Below the pieces are notes generated by a model. The model had not been told where the DNA came from and made no database searches. It saw only the letters and a list, made by a program, of their open reading frames with translations. 64,000 nt of DNA. Source: DAOVRD01 sp964521715. GTDB lineage: Bacteria > Planctomycetota > Brocadiia > SM23-32. Made by a program: the position numbers and the translations under genes. Of the stretch, positions 18,405 through 26,662 are shown one piece after another (the stretch's first letter is position 1; each line of letters starts with the position of its first letter). Where the stretch lies: assembly GCA_964521715.1 (NCBI GenBank), contig CAZFSS010000002.1, forward strand, positions 62,001-126,000. Reading direction: 5' to 3'.

Positions 18405-19424
18405 TCAATAGCTCTGGTTGGTAAGCGCCTCGAGGACGGCGACGGCGTTCTCGGTCGGCGTCTCGGGTTGAAGCGCCTTCGCCGGCGCCAGGATGTAGCC
18501 GCCGCCCCTTCCCATCTCGGCGCAGAGCCGCCGCACCTCATCCCGTATCTGCTGCGGCGTGCCGAACGGGATGATGCCCTGCGAGCCGAGCCCGCCCCAG
18601 AACGTGAGCCGGTCGCCCCACCGCCGCTTCAGCTCGTAGGGGTCCATCGCTTCCGGCTGGACGCTCTCCAGCACGTCGAGCCCGATCTCGATCAGGTCCG
18701 GCATGATGTCCACGATGCGGCCGCAGCAGTGGTTGGCGACGAGCCGGCCGGCGTCGCGGGCCGCCGCGTAGAGCCTTGCCAGGCGCGGCTTGACGAGCCG
18801 CCGCCAGCGCTCCGGCCCAAGGATCACGCCGCGCTGGTCCCCCCAGTCGTCGGAGAACATGACGCCGTCGAAGGGCAGGTCGAGACTGGCCCTGACGAAG
18901 GCCAGTTGCAGCTCCGTGACGCGGTCCAGCAGCTCCTCGTAGAAGCCGGGGTCCGCCGCCGCGTCCGCCAGGGCGTTCTCGAACCCGCGGATGGTCCACG
19001 TGCGCTCGAACAGGCCAAACCCGAACCCGGCCAGCCGCAGGCTGTCTGCGTGAAGCTGGCACTGCTCACGGGCGGCCGCGAGGGATCGCGCGGTCATAAA
19101 CCGGTCGGGCGTCGGGAAGTCGTACGCGTCGAAGGACGCCTCGGGCAGGCCCGGCGTCTCCAGGTGGGCAGGGCGCAGGTCGTCGCGCCAGACCGTGCCG
19201 AACGGGTCGCGGACGCGCCGCGCGTCCAGGCGCTCGTCGCCGATCCAGTTCACGCCCACGACGGAGATGTTGACGACGTAGGGCGTGAGGCGCTCGCGCC
19301 ACTCAGGCCCGCCGTAGTGCTCGTCGAGCCGCTCGGCCACGTCGCCCTCGAAGCCGAGCGTGAACGGTATCGGCCTCGTCTCGCGATGCCGGATCTGCTC
19401 CAGAACGAAGTCTCTCGGCTTCAA
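18405..19424 (-). CDS. Uroporphyrinogen-decarboxylase (URO-D) family protein
   Basis: This 339-residue TIM-barrel protein belongs to the URO-D superfamily: KPRDFVLEQIRHRETRPIPF at the start, PFDGVMFSDDWGDQRGVILG in the middle, and AARDAGRLVANHCCGRIVDI near the cobalamin-methyltransferase-type metal site (H and C in NHCCG). The family includes HemE and corrinoid methyltransferases such as MtaA and CmuA; no haem gene is near, and its partners are a peptidase and glycosidases. The start is a TTG at 19424 with GGGAG upstream. It follows the M55 gene by 33 bases. Confidence 0.82.
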   Translation of the reverse strand: MKPRDFVLEQIRHRETRPIPFTLGFEGDVAERLDEHYGGPEWRERLTPYVVNISVVGVNWIGDERLDARRVRDPFGTVWRDDLRPAHLETPGLPEASFDAYDFPTPDRFMTARSLAAAREQCQLHADSLRLAGFGFGLFERTWTIRGFENALADAAADPGFYEELLDRVTELQLAFVRASLDLPFDGVMFSDDWGDQRGVILGPERWRRLVKPRLARLYAAARDAGRLVANHCCGRIVDIMPDLIEIGLDVLESVQPEAMDPYELKRRWGDRLTFWGGLGSQGIIPFGTPQQIRDEVRRLCAEMGRGGGYILAPAKALQPETPTENAVAVLEALTNQSY

Positions 19425-19457
19425 GACGCTACTCCCGCTGAGGAAAGGGCGTCGCGT

Positions 19458-20261
19458 TCACAGCGAGTTCATGAGTTCGGCGATGCTGGAGGGGTGTTCG
19501 CGTTGGACGGTGTGGGGCTTCTTCTCCCCCACCTGGCGGAAGCGGGCCACGGCTTTGTAGGGCGGCCGAATGTCCACGCGCCCGAAGCTGCCCGGATCGG
19601 ACATGAAGCGCTGCGCCGCCCTCAACGCCGCCTTGCGGATCTCCTCGCGCACGACCTCGGGATGGCGGTGGATGGCGGCCTCGTGCGAACGGCCGTAGGC
19701 GTCCTTCTCCAGCTCCTCGCCCCTGCCGGGGGCGGTCCCCTCCTTGCCGGCCACGGTTTCGGCCCAGGGCGTGAGCGCCTTCGCCTCGCGGCAGAACGCG
19801 GCGTCGCCCGACCCGAAGATCAGGGGGATGTCGAGCTCGTTCGCGCAGAGCACCATCTGCCCGTACTCCCCGATCGAGATGCCGTTGATGGACAGGTCCA
19901 CGTAGCCGAACCACTGCGTGTGTGGGATGTGGGCGAGTTCGGTGCAGGCCTTGGCGTGCTGGCCGACGAAGGCGAGGGCATCGTAGGACCGGTTCAGCAG
20001 GAGCGGCCAGCCCGTGGGCCAGCCCCGCATCAGGCGCACGCGGCTGTCCAGGAGCTCGATGTCGATGGCCCCGCTTCCATGCCCATCGGCGACGACGATG
20101 TCGTCGAAGCCGCCCTCGATGAAGCCGCGCACGGCGGCGTTCACTTCCTCGGTGACAAGGCGCTTGCCCTTCTCATGGTAGCGGCCCGAGGGGCTGAGGT
20201 AGTCGTCCACGTTGATGACGCCGGCGACGCCTTCCATGTCCGTCTGGACGTAGAGCTTCAT
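19458..20261 (-). CDS. M55 family D-aminopeptidase (DppA-like)
   Basis: This 267-residue zinc peptidase has the M55 signatures: D8 and E10 in TDMEGVAGV, H61 in VADGHGSG, H102 in FVGQHAK and H114 in HIPHTQ, all equivalent to DppA zinc ligands. DppA of Bacillus subtilis cleaves D-Ala-D-Ala-type dipeptides and forms a self-compartmentalising decamer. Here it probably processes cell-wall or other D-amino-acid peptides in the cytoplasm. AAGGAGG lies ten bases before the ATG. It is transcribed between the GH44 and URO-D genes with gaps of 25 and 33 bases. Confidence 0.9.
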   Translation of the reverse strand: MKLYVQTDMEGVAGVINVDDYLSPSGRYHEKGKRLVTEEVNAAVRGFIEGGFDDIVVADGHGSGAIDIELLDSRVRLMRGWPTGWPLLLNRSYDALAFVGQHAKACTELAHIPHTQWFGYVDLSINGISIGEYGQMVLCANELDIPLIFGSGDAAFCREAKALTPWAETVAGKEGTAPGRGEELEKDAYGRSHEAAIHRHPEVVREEIRKAALRAAQRFMSDPGSFGRVDIRPPYKAVARFRQVGEKKPHTVQREHPSSIAELMNSL

Positions 20262-20286
20262 GCGTCGGGTCCTCCTTGCTGTAGCC

Positions 20287-21873
20287 TCACTGACTTGAGA
20301 GGATCAGGTGGTTCACGCTGAGCGGGGCGGCGGTGAAGGAGAAGCGATTGCCCTCCACGGGAACTTCCCCGGCCATGCGCCGCACTTCGGGGCCTGAGGA
20401 GTCCACGCAGTAGGCCTCGGCCGTCATGAGGGCCGCGGGATGCTTCACCGTCACGTCCGCCTTCAGCGGCTCGGTGAGCCGCTTGTTGATCAGAACGACG
20501 TGGAGCCGCCCGCTCGAGTCCAGCGACGCGTGTACGGATGAGTCCTCCGCGTTGCTCGTCTCGGCGCGGACGGAGGTCTCCCCGAACGTCGAGTTCCGGC
20601 CGTCGTAGTTCCGGTAGACCTGGTAGGCCGCCAGGGTGTAGCCGCGAAGGGAGCCCCAGTGGTTGGTCATGAAGACGCCGCGCTCGCCGCAGATGCCGAG
20701 GAAGTCCGCCTGGGCGATGGCGCCGGAGATATCGCGCGAGCCGCCGTAGTCGAACTCGCCGATGCAGAGCTTCGTGCCGGGGTAGTACCTGTCGATGCTC
20801 TCCTCCATGCGCGGAAGGAGGCGTATGGGATGCCCCACCCGCGCGATCCATGAATCCTCACGGTACGTCTCATCCCAGAGGGAGCGCGGCGCCTGGATTC
20901 GGGCGCGGGTCATGGCGTCGCTTGCGGCCCCGCGATCCGTGGTGATGCGCGTGTTGTCTGCGCGCGCCTCGGGATACCAGTGGATGTCCAGCACGTCGAG
21001 CAGCCTGCGGCCGTATTGCTGCTCGGCCTGCCGCATGCGGTCCAGGTAGAAGTTGAGGAACCAGTTCCCGTACTGGTCCGCGTACTTGTCCCAGCCCGTC
21101 TGCTGGGGGGAGGCCTGGAGGGTCGCGTAGGCCGACCAGCCGTAGAAGGCGCCGCCGACGATCAGCGCCATCGGGTCCACGTCCTTCACCGCGCGGCTTA
21201 GCTCGACGCTCCTCGCAACCAGCTCGTCGCAGGAGACCGGCGCGAGGTGTATGCGCGCGTGGGTGTTGCTCCACAGGGCGGGCTCGTTGTCGAGCGAGTA
21301 CATCTTCACGCCGCCGTCGGCCGCGCGGCCGTACTTGCTCACGAGGGAGTTGACCAGCTCGTCAACGTAAACCACGTCGTCGGTGGTGTCGGGGTCCAGG
21401 GAGAACGGCGCGCCTTTGCGGAACTCCGCGCGATGCCAGCGCGGCGAGGGCGCGGCTTCCTGTTCGGAGACCGGTCCCTTATTGTCGGCCGCCACGTAGC
21501 CGGCCATCTGAAGGGTGATCAGGTCCGCGGCCCCGAGCTCGACGGCGCGCTCGTGGAACAGACCGACGACGATGCCGGGCACGCGCCAGCGGGCTTCCGG
21601 CACGCCGCGCAGCAGGTAATCGTCGCTGGAGTGCTGCCAGTCGTTGCCCGCGCTCGAGTAGTTGGTCTCCCAGTTATAGCCCGTGGTGCGGTTGCCGCCC
21701 CAGCGCATGGCGGTCACGTTGGCCTCGCGGTCGCCGCCGTGCCCGTTCGAGCCGTAGACGTAGGGGCTGATCGGCATCACGTCCGCGCCCGTGTCGATCG
21801 TCACACTCACGTCGGCCCCTACGGCCGAGGCGGCGAGCCAGCACGCCAGCCACACGACAGGAAGGCCAGCCAT
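20287..21873 (-). CDS. Secreted glycoside hydrolase family 44-like protein
   Basis: The protein is 528 residues long from the ATG at 21873, which has GGAGG upstream; a GTG at 21888 is a weaker alternative. A signal peptide (MAGLPVVWLACWLAASAVGA) is followed by the GH44 pattern ISPYVYGSNG and MRWGGNRTTGYNWETNYSSA, and SLDNEPALW carries a likely acid/base Glu; FDYGGSRD lies near the second carboxylate region. GH44 enzymes are endo-beta-glucanases or xyloglucanases. A C-terminal beta-sandwich follows the barrel. Export and neighbours point to polysaccharide use. Confidence 0.85.
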   Translation of the reverse strand: MAGLPVVWLACWLAASAVGADVSVTIDTGADVMPISPYVYGSNGHGGDREANVTAMRWGGNRTTGYNWETNYSSAGNDWQHSSDDYLLRGVPEARWRVPGIVVGLFHERAVELGAADLITLQMAGYVAADNKGPVSEQEAAPSPRWHRAEFRKGAPFSLDPDTTDDVVYVDELVNSLVSKYGRAADGGVKMYSLDNEPALWSNTHARIHLAPVSCDELVARSVELSRAVKDVDPMALIVGGAFYGWSAYATLQASPQQTGWDKYADQYGNWFLNFYLDRMRQAEQQYGRRLLDVLDIHWYPEARADNTRITTDRGAASDAMTRARIQAPRSLWDETYREDSWIARVGHPIRLLPRMEESIDRYYPGTKLCIGEFDYGGSRDISGAIAQADFLGICGERGVFMTNHWGSLRGYTLAAYQVYRNYDGRNSTFGETSVRAETSNAEDSSVHASLDSSGRLHVVLINKRLTEPLKADVTVKHPAALMTAEAYCVDSSGPEVRRMAGEVPVEGNRFSFTAAPLSVNHLILSSQ

Positions 21874-21961
21874 AACGGATCCCTCCACTCCGAGTGCGTT
21901 CCCAACGCCAGCAGGCGACTCCGAAGGGCGCGGCCCAGCGGCAGCCGCGCCGGCACGGCGC

Positions 21962-23326
21962 TCATGGCGCCGGTTCCTGGAGGGCCCCAGCGGCCGGAAC
22001 GAAGACGAACACGTTCCCCTCCGCCGACGCGCTGCGAGGCCCGTAGAACTCGGCGCGCAGTGACCTCTCGATCGCTTCCACCCGGTCCCGATGGGCCAGC
22101 GCGATGGCGAAGCCGCCGAACCCCGCTCCAGTCAGCCGCGCGCCCAGCGCGCCGGCGCCGCGCATGAGCTCCACCAGTTGGTTCAGCTCGTAGCAACTGA
22201 TCTCATAGTTGGCGGCGCAGCTCTCATGCGACTCGTACATCAGACGGCCGAGCTCTTCCAGGTCGCCGCCGCGCAGGCAGGCCTCCGCCTCTTCCACGCG
22301 CGCCGCCTCGCTGAAGACGTGACGGCACCTGGGCAGGATCCTCAAGCCGTCAGCCGGCGTCGGAAGCAGCCGGCCGTCTTCCATCCGCAGGAACTGACGC
22401 GTGAACCGGCCCGGGGAGATCCCGAACAGCGCCGAGGCGCGGCGCAACGAGATGCTCTCTCGCCCCTCGACGGCCCGCTCGAGCGTCTCCAGCAGCTCCC
22501 TCAGGGATCTGCCGGCGCCGCTGCGGACCAGGCCGGCCAGCCGCTCGGGCGGCTCCACCGCCAGCTCCTGCGCCAGCAGGTGCGCGGCGATGCGGCATTC
22601 CAGGACGCGCCGGTTGTAGGCGAGCCGTTGCCCGCCGGTCTTGGGCACCCTGACCGTGCTGTGGGCGGCGACGATCCGGTAGTCCCGCGGAAAAGGGACG
22701 CGGCCGGCGCGCAGGGGGAAGAAGTCGATCTTCAGCAGCTCTCCCTCGCGTCCGAGCAGGCAGACGGCCTGGTCCATGCCGCCGCCCTGCGTGCCGACGT
22801 AATGCTCGGCCGCCGCCATCCGATCGGCCATGGCCCGGCGGCCGACCCCGAAACGGTTGACGGCGCTGAAGGCGAGCCCGCACGCCACCACCAGCGCAGT
22901 GGACGACGAGAGGCCCGCCGCCGGCGGGATGTCCCCGTCGACCAGGCACGACATCCCCTTGAGCTCATCGGCCGCCCAGCCGCCGCCCAACGCGTACTCG
23001 ACCAGCGACTGCACGGCCGCCTTGACGTAGTTGCCCCAGTCGCCGGTCGCGTAGGGAGCGATCGAGGCCGAGACCTCGAACTCGCGGTTGCCGTATTCGG
23101 ACGGATCGGCGTTCTTCAGCACCACCAGGCCGTCGTCGCGCGGGGCGACGGCGATCCGGATGGCGCGCTCGATCGCCATCGGCATGACGGGGAAGCCGTT
23201 GTAGTCCGTATGCTCCCCGATGAGGTTGATGCGGCCCGGCGCCCGGATGAACAAGGCGGGATGCCTTGCGCCGAACTGCGCCCGGAACCGCTGCGCGATG
23301 TCGCCGAACTCGTCCTGAACCGCCAT
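21962..23326 (-). CDS. galK: Galactokinase
   Basis: This GHMP kinase phosphorylates galactose at C1. GRINLIGEHTDYNG (residues 31-44) is the galactokinase signature, PPAAGLSSSTAL is the ATP-binding motif 2 and LTGAGFGGFAIAL motif 3. At 454 residues it is longer than the usual 380-400, with an extra helical region around residues 270-340, so a GALK2-like or other sugar specificity remains possible. No other Leloir gene is in the window. A promoter with correct spacing lies at 23357-23385, and GH44, M55 and URO-D genes follow in the same direction. Confidence 0.88.
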   Translation of the reverse strand: MAVQDEFGDIAQRFRAQFGARHPALFIRAPGRINLIGEHTDYNGFPVMPMAIERAIRIAVAPRDDGLVVLKNADPSEYGNREFEVSASIAPYATGDWGNYVKAAVQSLVEYALGGGWAADELKGMSCLVDGDIPPAAGLSSSTALVVACGLAFSAVNRFGVGRRAMADRMAAAEHYVGTQGGGMDQAVCLLGREGELLKIDFFPLRAGRVPFPRDYRIVAAHSTVRVPKTGGQRLAYNRRVLECRIAAHLLAQELAVEPPERLAGLVRSGAGRSLRELLETLERAVEGRESISLRRASALFGISPGRFTRQFLRMEDGRLLPTPADGLRILPRCRHVFSEAARVEEAEACLRGGDLEELGRLMYESHESCAANYEISCYELNQLVELMRGAGALGARLTGAGFGGFAIALAHRDRVEAIERSLRAEFYGPRSASAEGNVFVFVPAAGALQEPAP

Positions 23327-23356
23327 GGGGGCGCCTCGCTCAGAAGCAGGCCGGCG

Positions 23357-23385
23357 ATTCTACCTTACCCGGAGCGGTTTGCCAA
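23357..23385 (-). promoter_or_regulatory. Promoter of galK and perhaps the genes after it
   Basis: TTGGCA (23380-23385) and TAGAAT (23357-23362) are 17 bases apart on the minus strand, 30 bases before the galK start codon. Confidence 0.65.
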
Positions 23386-23522
23386 GAAGCCGCCCGCCCC
23401 CGGCCACAGAGAGCTTCCGGGCACGTTATGGTGCAAGCGACCGTGGTTTGCAAGCGCGCAGCCTGCCCTGACGTGCCGCAAAGGCGCATGGGATCGCGGG
23501 GGTGTGCCCGCTCCGGCCCCCC

Positions 23523-23531
23523 TGCTATAAT
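23523..23531 (+). promoter_or_regulatory. Extended -10 promoter of the FAD-dependent oxidoreductase
   Basis: TGCTATAAT is a perfect -10 with the TGn extension and ends 49 bases before the ATG. No -35 match exists at the expected place, which is usual for extended -10 promoters. Confidence 0.55.
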
Positions 23532-23580
23532 GGCCGCCCTGATTGCTCTGACGGACCAGTCCGGGGATCGGGAGGACGCG

Positions 23581-24828
23581 ATGAAGACATACACGGAGCC
23601 CGCACGGGAGCTGCCGGTTGCGGACAGCGAGGATGTGGTGGTGGTCGGAGGGGGCTGCGCCGGCATTGTGGCGGCGCTGGCGGCCGCCCGCAACGGCGCC
23701 GGAGTGCTCCTGACCGAATCGTCCGGCGTCCTGGGAGGCACGGCCACGGCGGGCCTGATGACGAGCTTCAACGGCTTCCGCAACGAAAGGCCGCCCTGCG
23801 AGCTGCAGACCGTCAAGGGCATCGCGCAGGAGATCGTGGACCGGCTGATCGAGGAGGGCGGCGCCTGCGGGCGCACGGCGCACGGGGATTTCGGCGAGCT
23901 CGAGCCCGGCTCGGCGCCATACGCCGTCAGCTTCGATCCCGAAGCCTTCAAGCGCGTGGCCCTGGCCATGCTGGGCCAGGCCGGAGTTCGGCTGAGGCTT
24001 TACACCGCATTCGCCGACGCCATCGTCGAGGACGGCGCGGTCCGCGGGCTCGTGGTCGAGAGCAAGGCCGGCAGGCAGGCCATCGAGGCCCGAATGACGG
24101 TCGACGCCACAGGCGATGGAGACGTGGCCGCCCGCGCCGGCGCGCCCTTCATGGAGGCCGGCCCGAAGGACGAGCGCCTCATGTCCGTCAGCCTCATGTA
24201 CCGCGTGGCCGGCGTGGAGCCCGAGCGGTTCGACCGCCCGAGGCTTTCGATAGGCCGGACCGCAACGCTCTGGGGCCCCGGCCGCCGGGGCGTGGACGGC
24301 ACCGATCCGCTGGCCCTCACGGCGGCGCACGCCGCAGCCATGGCCGAAGTGCCGGAGCACGTCGAACGCCTGCGAAGCCAGCCAGGGTTCGAGGATTGCT
24401 ACCTCGTCCAGACCGCGGCGCACCTGGGCGTGCGCGAGACCCGGCGCATCCTGGGAGAATACGTGCTGACCGAAGAGGACGCCCGCCTGGGCCGGCGCTT
24501 CGACGACGTGATCGCCATCAGCTCGAATCCCGTCCCCGGCTACTATGGCGAGAGGTACTTCTTCGAGCACGAGGGATTCGACGTTCCTTACCGCTGCCTG
24601 GTCCCGCGGCAGGTCGACGGGCTGATCCTGGCGGGCCGGTGCATCTCCGCCGAGCAGGTGCCGTTCCAGAGCGCCCGGAGCATGGCGCCCCTGATGGCCG
24701 TCTCGCAGGCCTCCGGCACGGCCGCGGCGCTCTGCGTGGCCGAAGGCGTGCAGCCGCGAAATCTGAACGTCGCCAGGCTCCAGCGGGCCCTGCTCGGGCA
24801 GGGCGCCGAGCTCCGCAGGCAACCATAG
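23581..24828 (+). CDS. FAD-dependent oxidoreductase (FAD_oxidored family)
   Basis: This 415-residue flavoprotein begins with the dinucleotide-binding motif VVVVGGGCAGIVAALAAARN, followed by GGTATAGLMTSF and, near the C-terminus, GLILAGRCISAEQVPFQSAR, all typical of PF12831-type oxidoreductases. Members are frequent in saccharolytic Planctomycetes and Verrucomicrobia near sugar genes; the substrate is unknown. GGGAGG eight bases before the ATG at 23581 fixes the start although the frame is open upstream. Its stop codon TAG overlaps the first two bases of the repeat element at 24827-25034, so the original C-terminus may have been changed by that insertion. Confidence 0.85.
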   Translation: MKTYTEPARELPVADSEDVVVVGGGCAGIVAALAAARNGAGVLLTESSGVLGGTATAGLMTSFNGFRNERPPCELQTVKGIAQEIVDRLIEEGGACGRTAHGDFGELEPGSAPYAVSFDPEAFKRVALAMLGQAGVRLRLYTAFADAIVEDGAVRGLVVESKAGRQAIEARMTVDATGDGDVAARAGAPFMEAGPKDERLMSVSLMYRVAGVEPERFDRPRLSIGRTATLWGPGRRGVDGTDPLALTAAHAAAMAEVPEHVERLRSQPGFEDCYLVQTAAHLGVRETRRILGEYVLTEEDARLGRRFDDVIAISSNPVPGYYGERYFFEHEGFDVPYRCLVPRQVDGLILAGRCISAEQVPFQSARSMAPLMAVSQASGTAAALCVAEGVQPRNLNVARLQRALLGQGAELRRQP

Positions 24829-25034
24829 AGCCCCTGACAGAACCCCCTGCTGGCTTCGGCCGGCTGCAGCACCGCCCTGCGGCGTCGGGCTGCATCCAGC
24901 CTTCGCAGCCGAAGCTGCTTCGGCGGAGTAGGCTCGGCGATGCTGTGCCTCTGCATCGCCTGCTTCGCCCTCCTTGCACGACGGCGCTTCGCTCGGCCTC
25001 GGGCCGACGCTTGGGGTTCCGTTATGGGCTCTTA
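24827..25034. repeat. MITE-like element, copy B, inverted relative to copy A
   Basis: The ends AGAGCCCCTGACAGAACCCC (24827-24846) and GGGGTTCCGTTATGGGCTCT (about 25013-25032) are imperfect inverted repeats. The 208-bp unit matches the reverse complement of 5622-5814 over its whole length, apart from a short extra stretch near GACGCCGCAGGGCGGTGC. No clear target-site duplication can be seen. It overlaps the stop codon of the FAD-dependent oxidoreductase. Confidence 0.8.
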
Positions 25035-25084
25035 GCCGAACCTGCGTGAGGGAACGCGCCGCCCTCCAGGCCGCCGCCGGAAGA

Positions 25085-25648
25085 TCAGGTGGCAGTCGGT
25101 TCCGCCGTGAGCTCCTCGAAGGCCTCTTGGTAGGCCTTCAGGTCGCTGGCGGTGAAGAGCACGAAGCGCACGAGGTCGAAAGCGCCCGGATTGTCCTGGA
25201 TGAACTCGATGACGGCCTTGAGCGCAATCCGGGAGGCCTCGTCGATCGGGTAGCCGTAGGCGCCCGTGCTGATCGAGGGGAAAGCGATCGTCTCCACCCC
25301 GTTCTCCTGGGCCAGGCGCAGGCTGGAGCGGTAGGCACTGGCCAGCATCTCGGGTGCGCGCAGGGAGTTCGCCGTGTAGCGCGGGCCGACGGCGTGGATG
25401 ACGTGGCGGGCGAGCAGCTTGCCGCCCGTGGTGATCACGGCGCTGCCGGTGGGGCAGCCGCCGATCTTCAGGCATTCTGCCATGATGGCGGGGCCGCCGA
25501 CGCGGTGGATGGCGCCGTCGACGCCGCCGCCGCCCTGCAGCAGGCTGTTGGCGGCATTCACGATTGCGTCGACAGGCTGTCGCGTAATGTCGCCCTGCAC
25601 CAGCTCCAGAGCGGTCCCGTTAATCTGCGTCTGCGCTGCGGGGGTCAT
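25085..25648 (-). CDS. Macrodomain protein (O-acetyl-ADP-ribose deacetylase type)
   Basis: This 187-residue protein is a single macrodomain of the YmdB/MacroD group: LVQGDITRQPVDAIVNAANS, GGGGVDGAIHRVGG, and IAFPSISTGAYGYPID, which together bind ADP-ribose. Such enzymes hydrolyse O-acetyl-ADP-ribose or remove mono-ADP-ribose from proteins. The ATG at 25648 is chosen; an in-frame TTG at 25666 would add six residues. It is divergent from the J-domain gene. No ADP-ribosyltransferase or sirtuin is nearby. Confidence 0.92.
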   Translation of the reverse strand: MTPAAQTQINGTALELVQGDITRQPVDAIVNAANSLLQGGGGVDGAIHRVGGPAIMAECLKIGGCPTGSAVITTGGKLLARHVIHAVGPRYTANSLRAPEMLASAYRSSLRLAQENGVETIAFPSISTGAYGYPIDEASRIALKAVIEFIQDNPGAFDLVRFVLFTASDLKAYQEAFEELTAEPTAT

Positions 25649-25776
25649 CTTCTTGCGAGCCCTCAAGTCGTTATGATGAAATAAGTTATGATTACGGGCT
25701 GCGTCAGCGTTCGCCGCCTGCCTATACTCCCGCGGTCAACGTCCGCGCTCATCGCGCCGACTGCCCGAGGGTCAGC

Positions 25777-26007
25777 ATGACGGCTCCGCGCCACGCAGTA
25801 GACTACTACGCGCTGCTCGGCGTGAACCCGAACGCCACGCCGACCGACATCAAGCGGGCCTACCGGTGCAAAGCCCTCAGGGCCCACCCAGACGTCAGGA
25901 ACGGCGGAGGCGACGCCGCCCTGTTCAAGCGCGTGCAGCGCGCTTACAGCATCCTTTCCGATCCTGTCGAGCGCGCCCGCTACGACACGGCTACTCGATC
26001 AGCATGA
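25777..26007 (+). CDS. Minimal J-domain protein
   Basis: The whole 76-residue protein is a J domain: YYALLGVNPNATPTDIKRAY, the HPD motif at 37-39, and FKRVQRAYSILSDPVERARY. It should stimulate the ATPase of a DnaK partner, but it has no Gly/Phe, zinc-finger or substrate-binding region, so targeting must come from elsewhere. No dnaK or grpE is close. Its last 17 bases overlap the end of the convergent rubrerythrin gene. Confidence 0.85.
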   Translation: MTAPRHAVDYYALLGVNPNATPTDIKRAYRCKALRAHPDVRNGGGDAALFKRVQRAYSILSDPVERARYDTATRSA

Positions 26008-26494
26008 ACCAGGACTTGGGAGAGCCGCAGATCGGGCACTTCTCGGGCGCTTCGTCCTCCACGGTGTTGCCGCAGCCCCTGCACACGAACATCTTCCTCT
26101 CGGGCAGGTCCTTGCCCTTCTCCAGGCTCGCCATGGCCTTCCCGTAGAGGTCGTGGTGGATCTTCTCCACCTGCATGGCGAAGTCGAAGGTCATCTCGGC
26201 GTCCTGGTTGCCCTCCTGGCGGGCGACCTTCAGGAACTCGGGGTACATGGACCTGAATTCCTCGGCCTCGCCGGCCTGCGCGGTTTTCAGGTTCGACAGC
26301 GTATCGCGCACGGCTCCCATCGCGTCCAGGTGATTCTGGGCGTGGACGGTTTCGGCTGCTGCGGCGGCCCGGAACAGCCTCGCTATCATCGTCAAGCCGA
26401 CCTCCTGGGCCTTCTTGGCAAAGCCCAGGTACCGCTGATTGGCCTGGCTCTCACCCGCGAACGCCGCTTCGAGGTTCTGCTGGCTCTTCGCCAT
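25991..26494 (-). CDS. Rubrerythrin
   Basis: This 167-residue cytoplasmic peroxidase has a ferritin-like diiron domain with E15 (GESQANQRY), E48-x2-H51, E86 and E110-x2-H113, then a C-terminal rubredoxin domain with CRGCG and CPICG. It reduces hydrogen peroxide in anaerobes, with electrons from rubredoxin. The ATG at 26494 has AGGAG eight bases upstream; a GTG nine bases earlier is less likely. With the flavodiiron and hybrid cluster proteins it supports an oxygen-sensitive lifestyle. Confidence 0.95.
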   Translation of the reverse strand: MAKSQQNLEAAFAGESQANQRYLGFAKKAQEVGLTMIARLFRAAAAAETVHAQNHLDAMGAVRDTLSNLKTAQAGEAEEFRSMYPEFLKVARQEGNQDAEMTFDFAMQVEKIHHDLYGKAMASLEKGKDLPERKMFVCRGCGNTVEDEAPEKCPICGSPKSWFMLIE

Positions 26495-26582
26495 CGAGGA
26501 CACTCCTGGCTGTGGGGACGACCCCCGGATGCGGACAACGCGCCGTGCCCCTCTGGGCGGGCGTCACTTGCATTGCATCTAC

Positions 26583-26611
26583 ACGATAGCAGGCCAGCGC
26601 CGGCCCCGCAA
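26583..26611 (-). promoter_or_regulatory. Promoter of the rubrerythrin gene
   Basis: TTGCGG (26606-26611) and TATCGT (26583-26588), with TGC before the -10, are 17 bases apart on the minus strand and about 90 bases before the start codon. Confidence 0.5.
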
Positions 26612-26662
26612 GCGTGCCGCGCGCGAGCTCCGCTGCAACGGCCCCACGCCTCCAGGGCCGAT

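Noticed and set aside
18261..20321. A 686-codon plus-strand frame
   Set aside because: It is antisense to the URO-D and M55 genes, both of which have clear family motifs; its own translation is Arg/Ala/His-rich without a domain.
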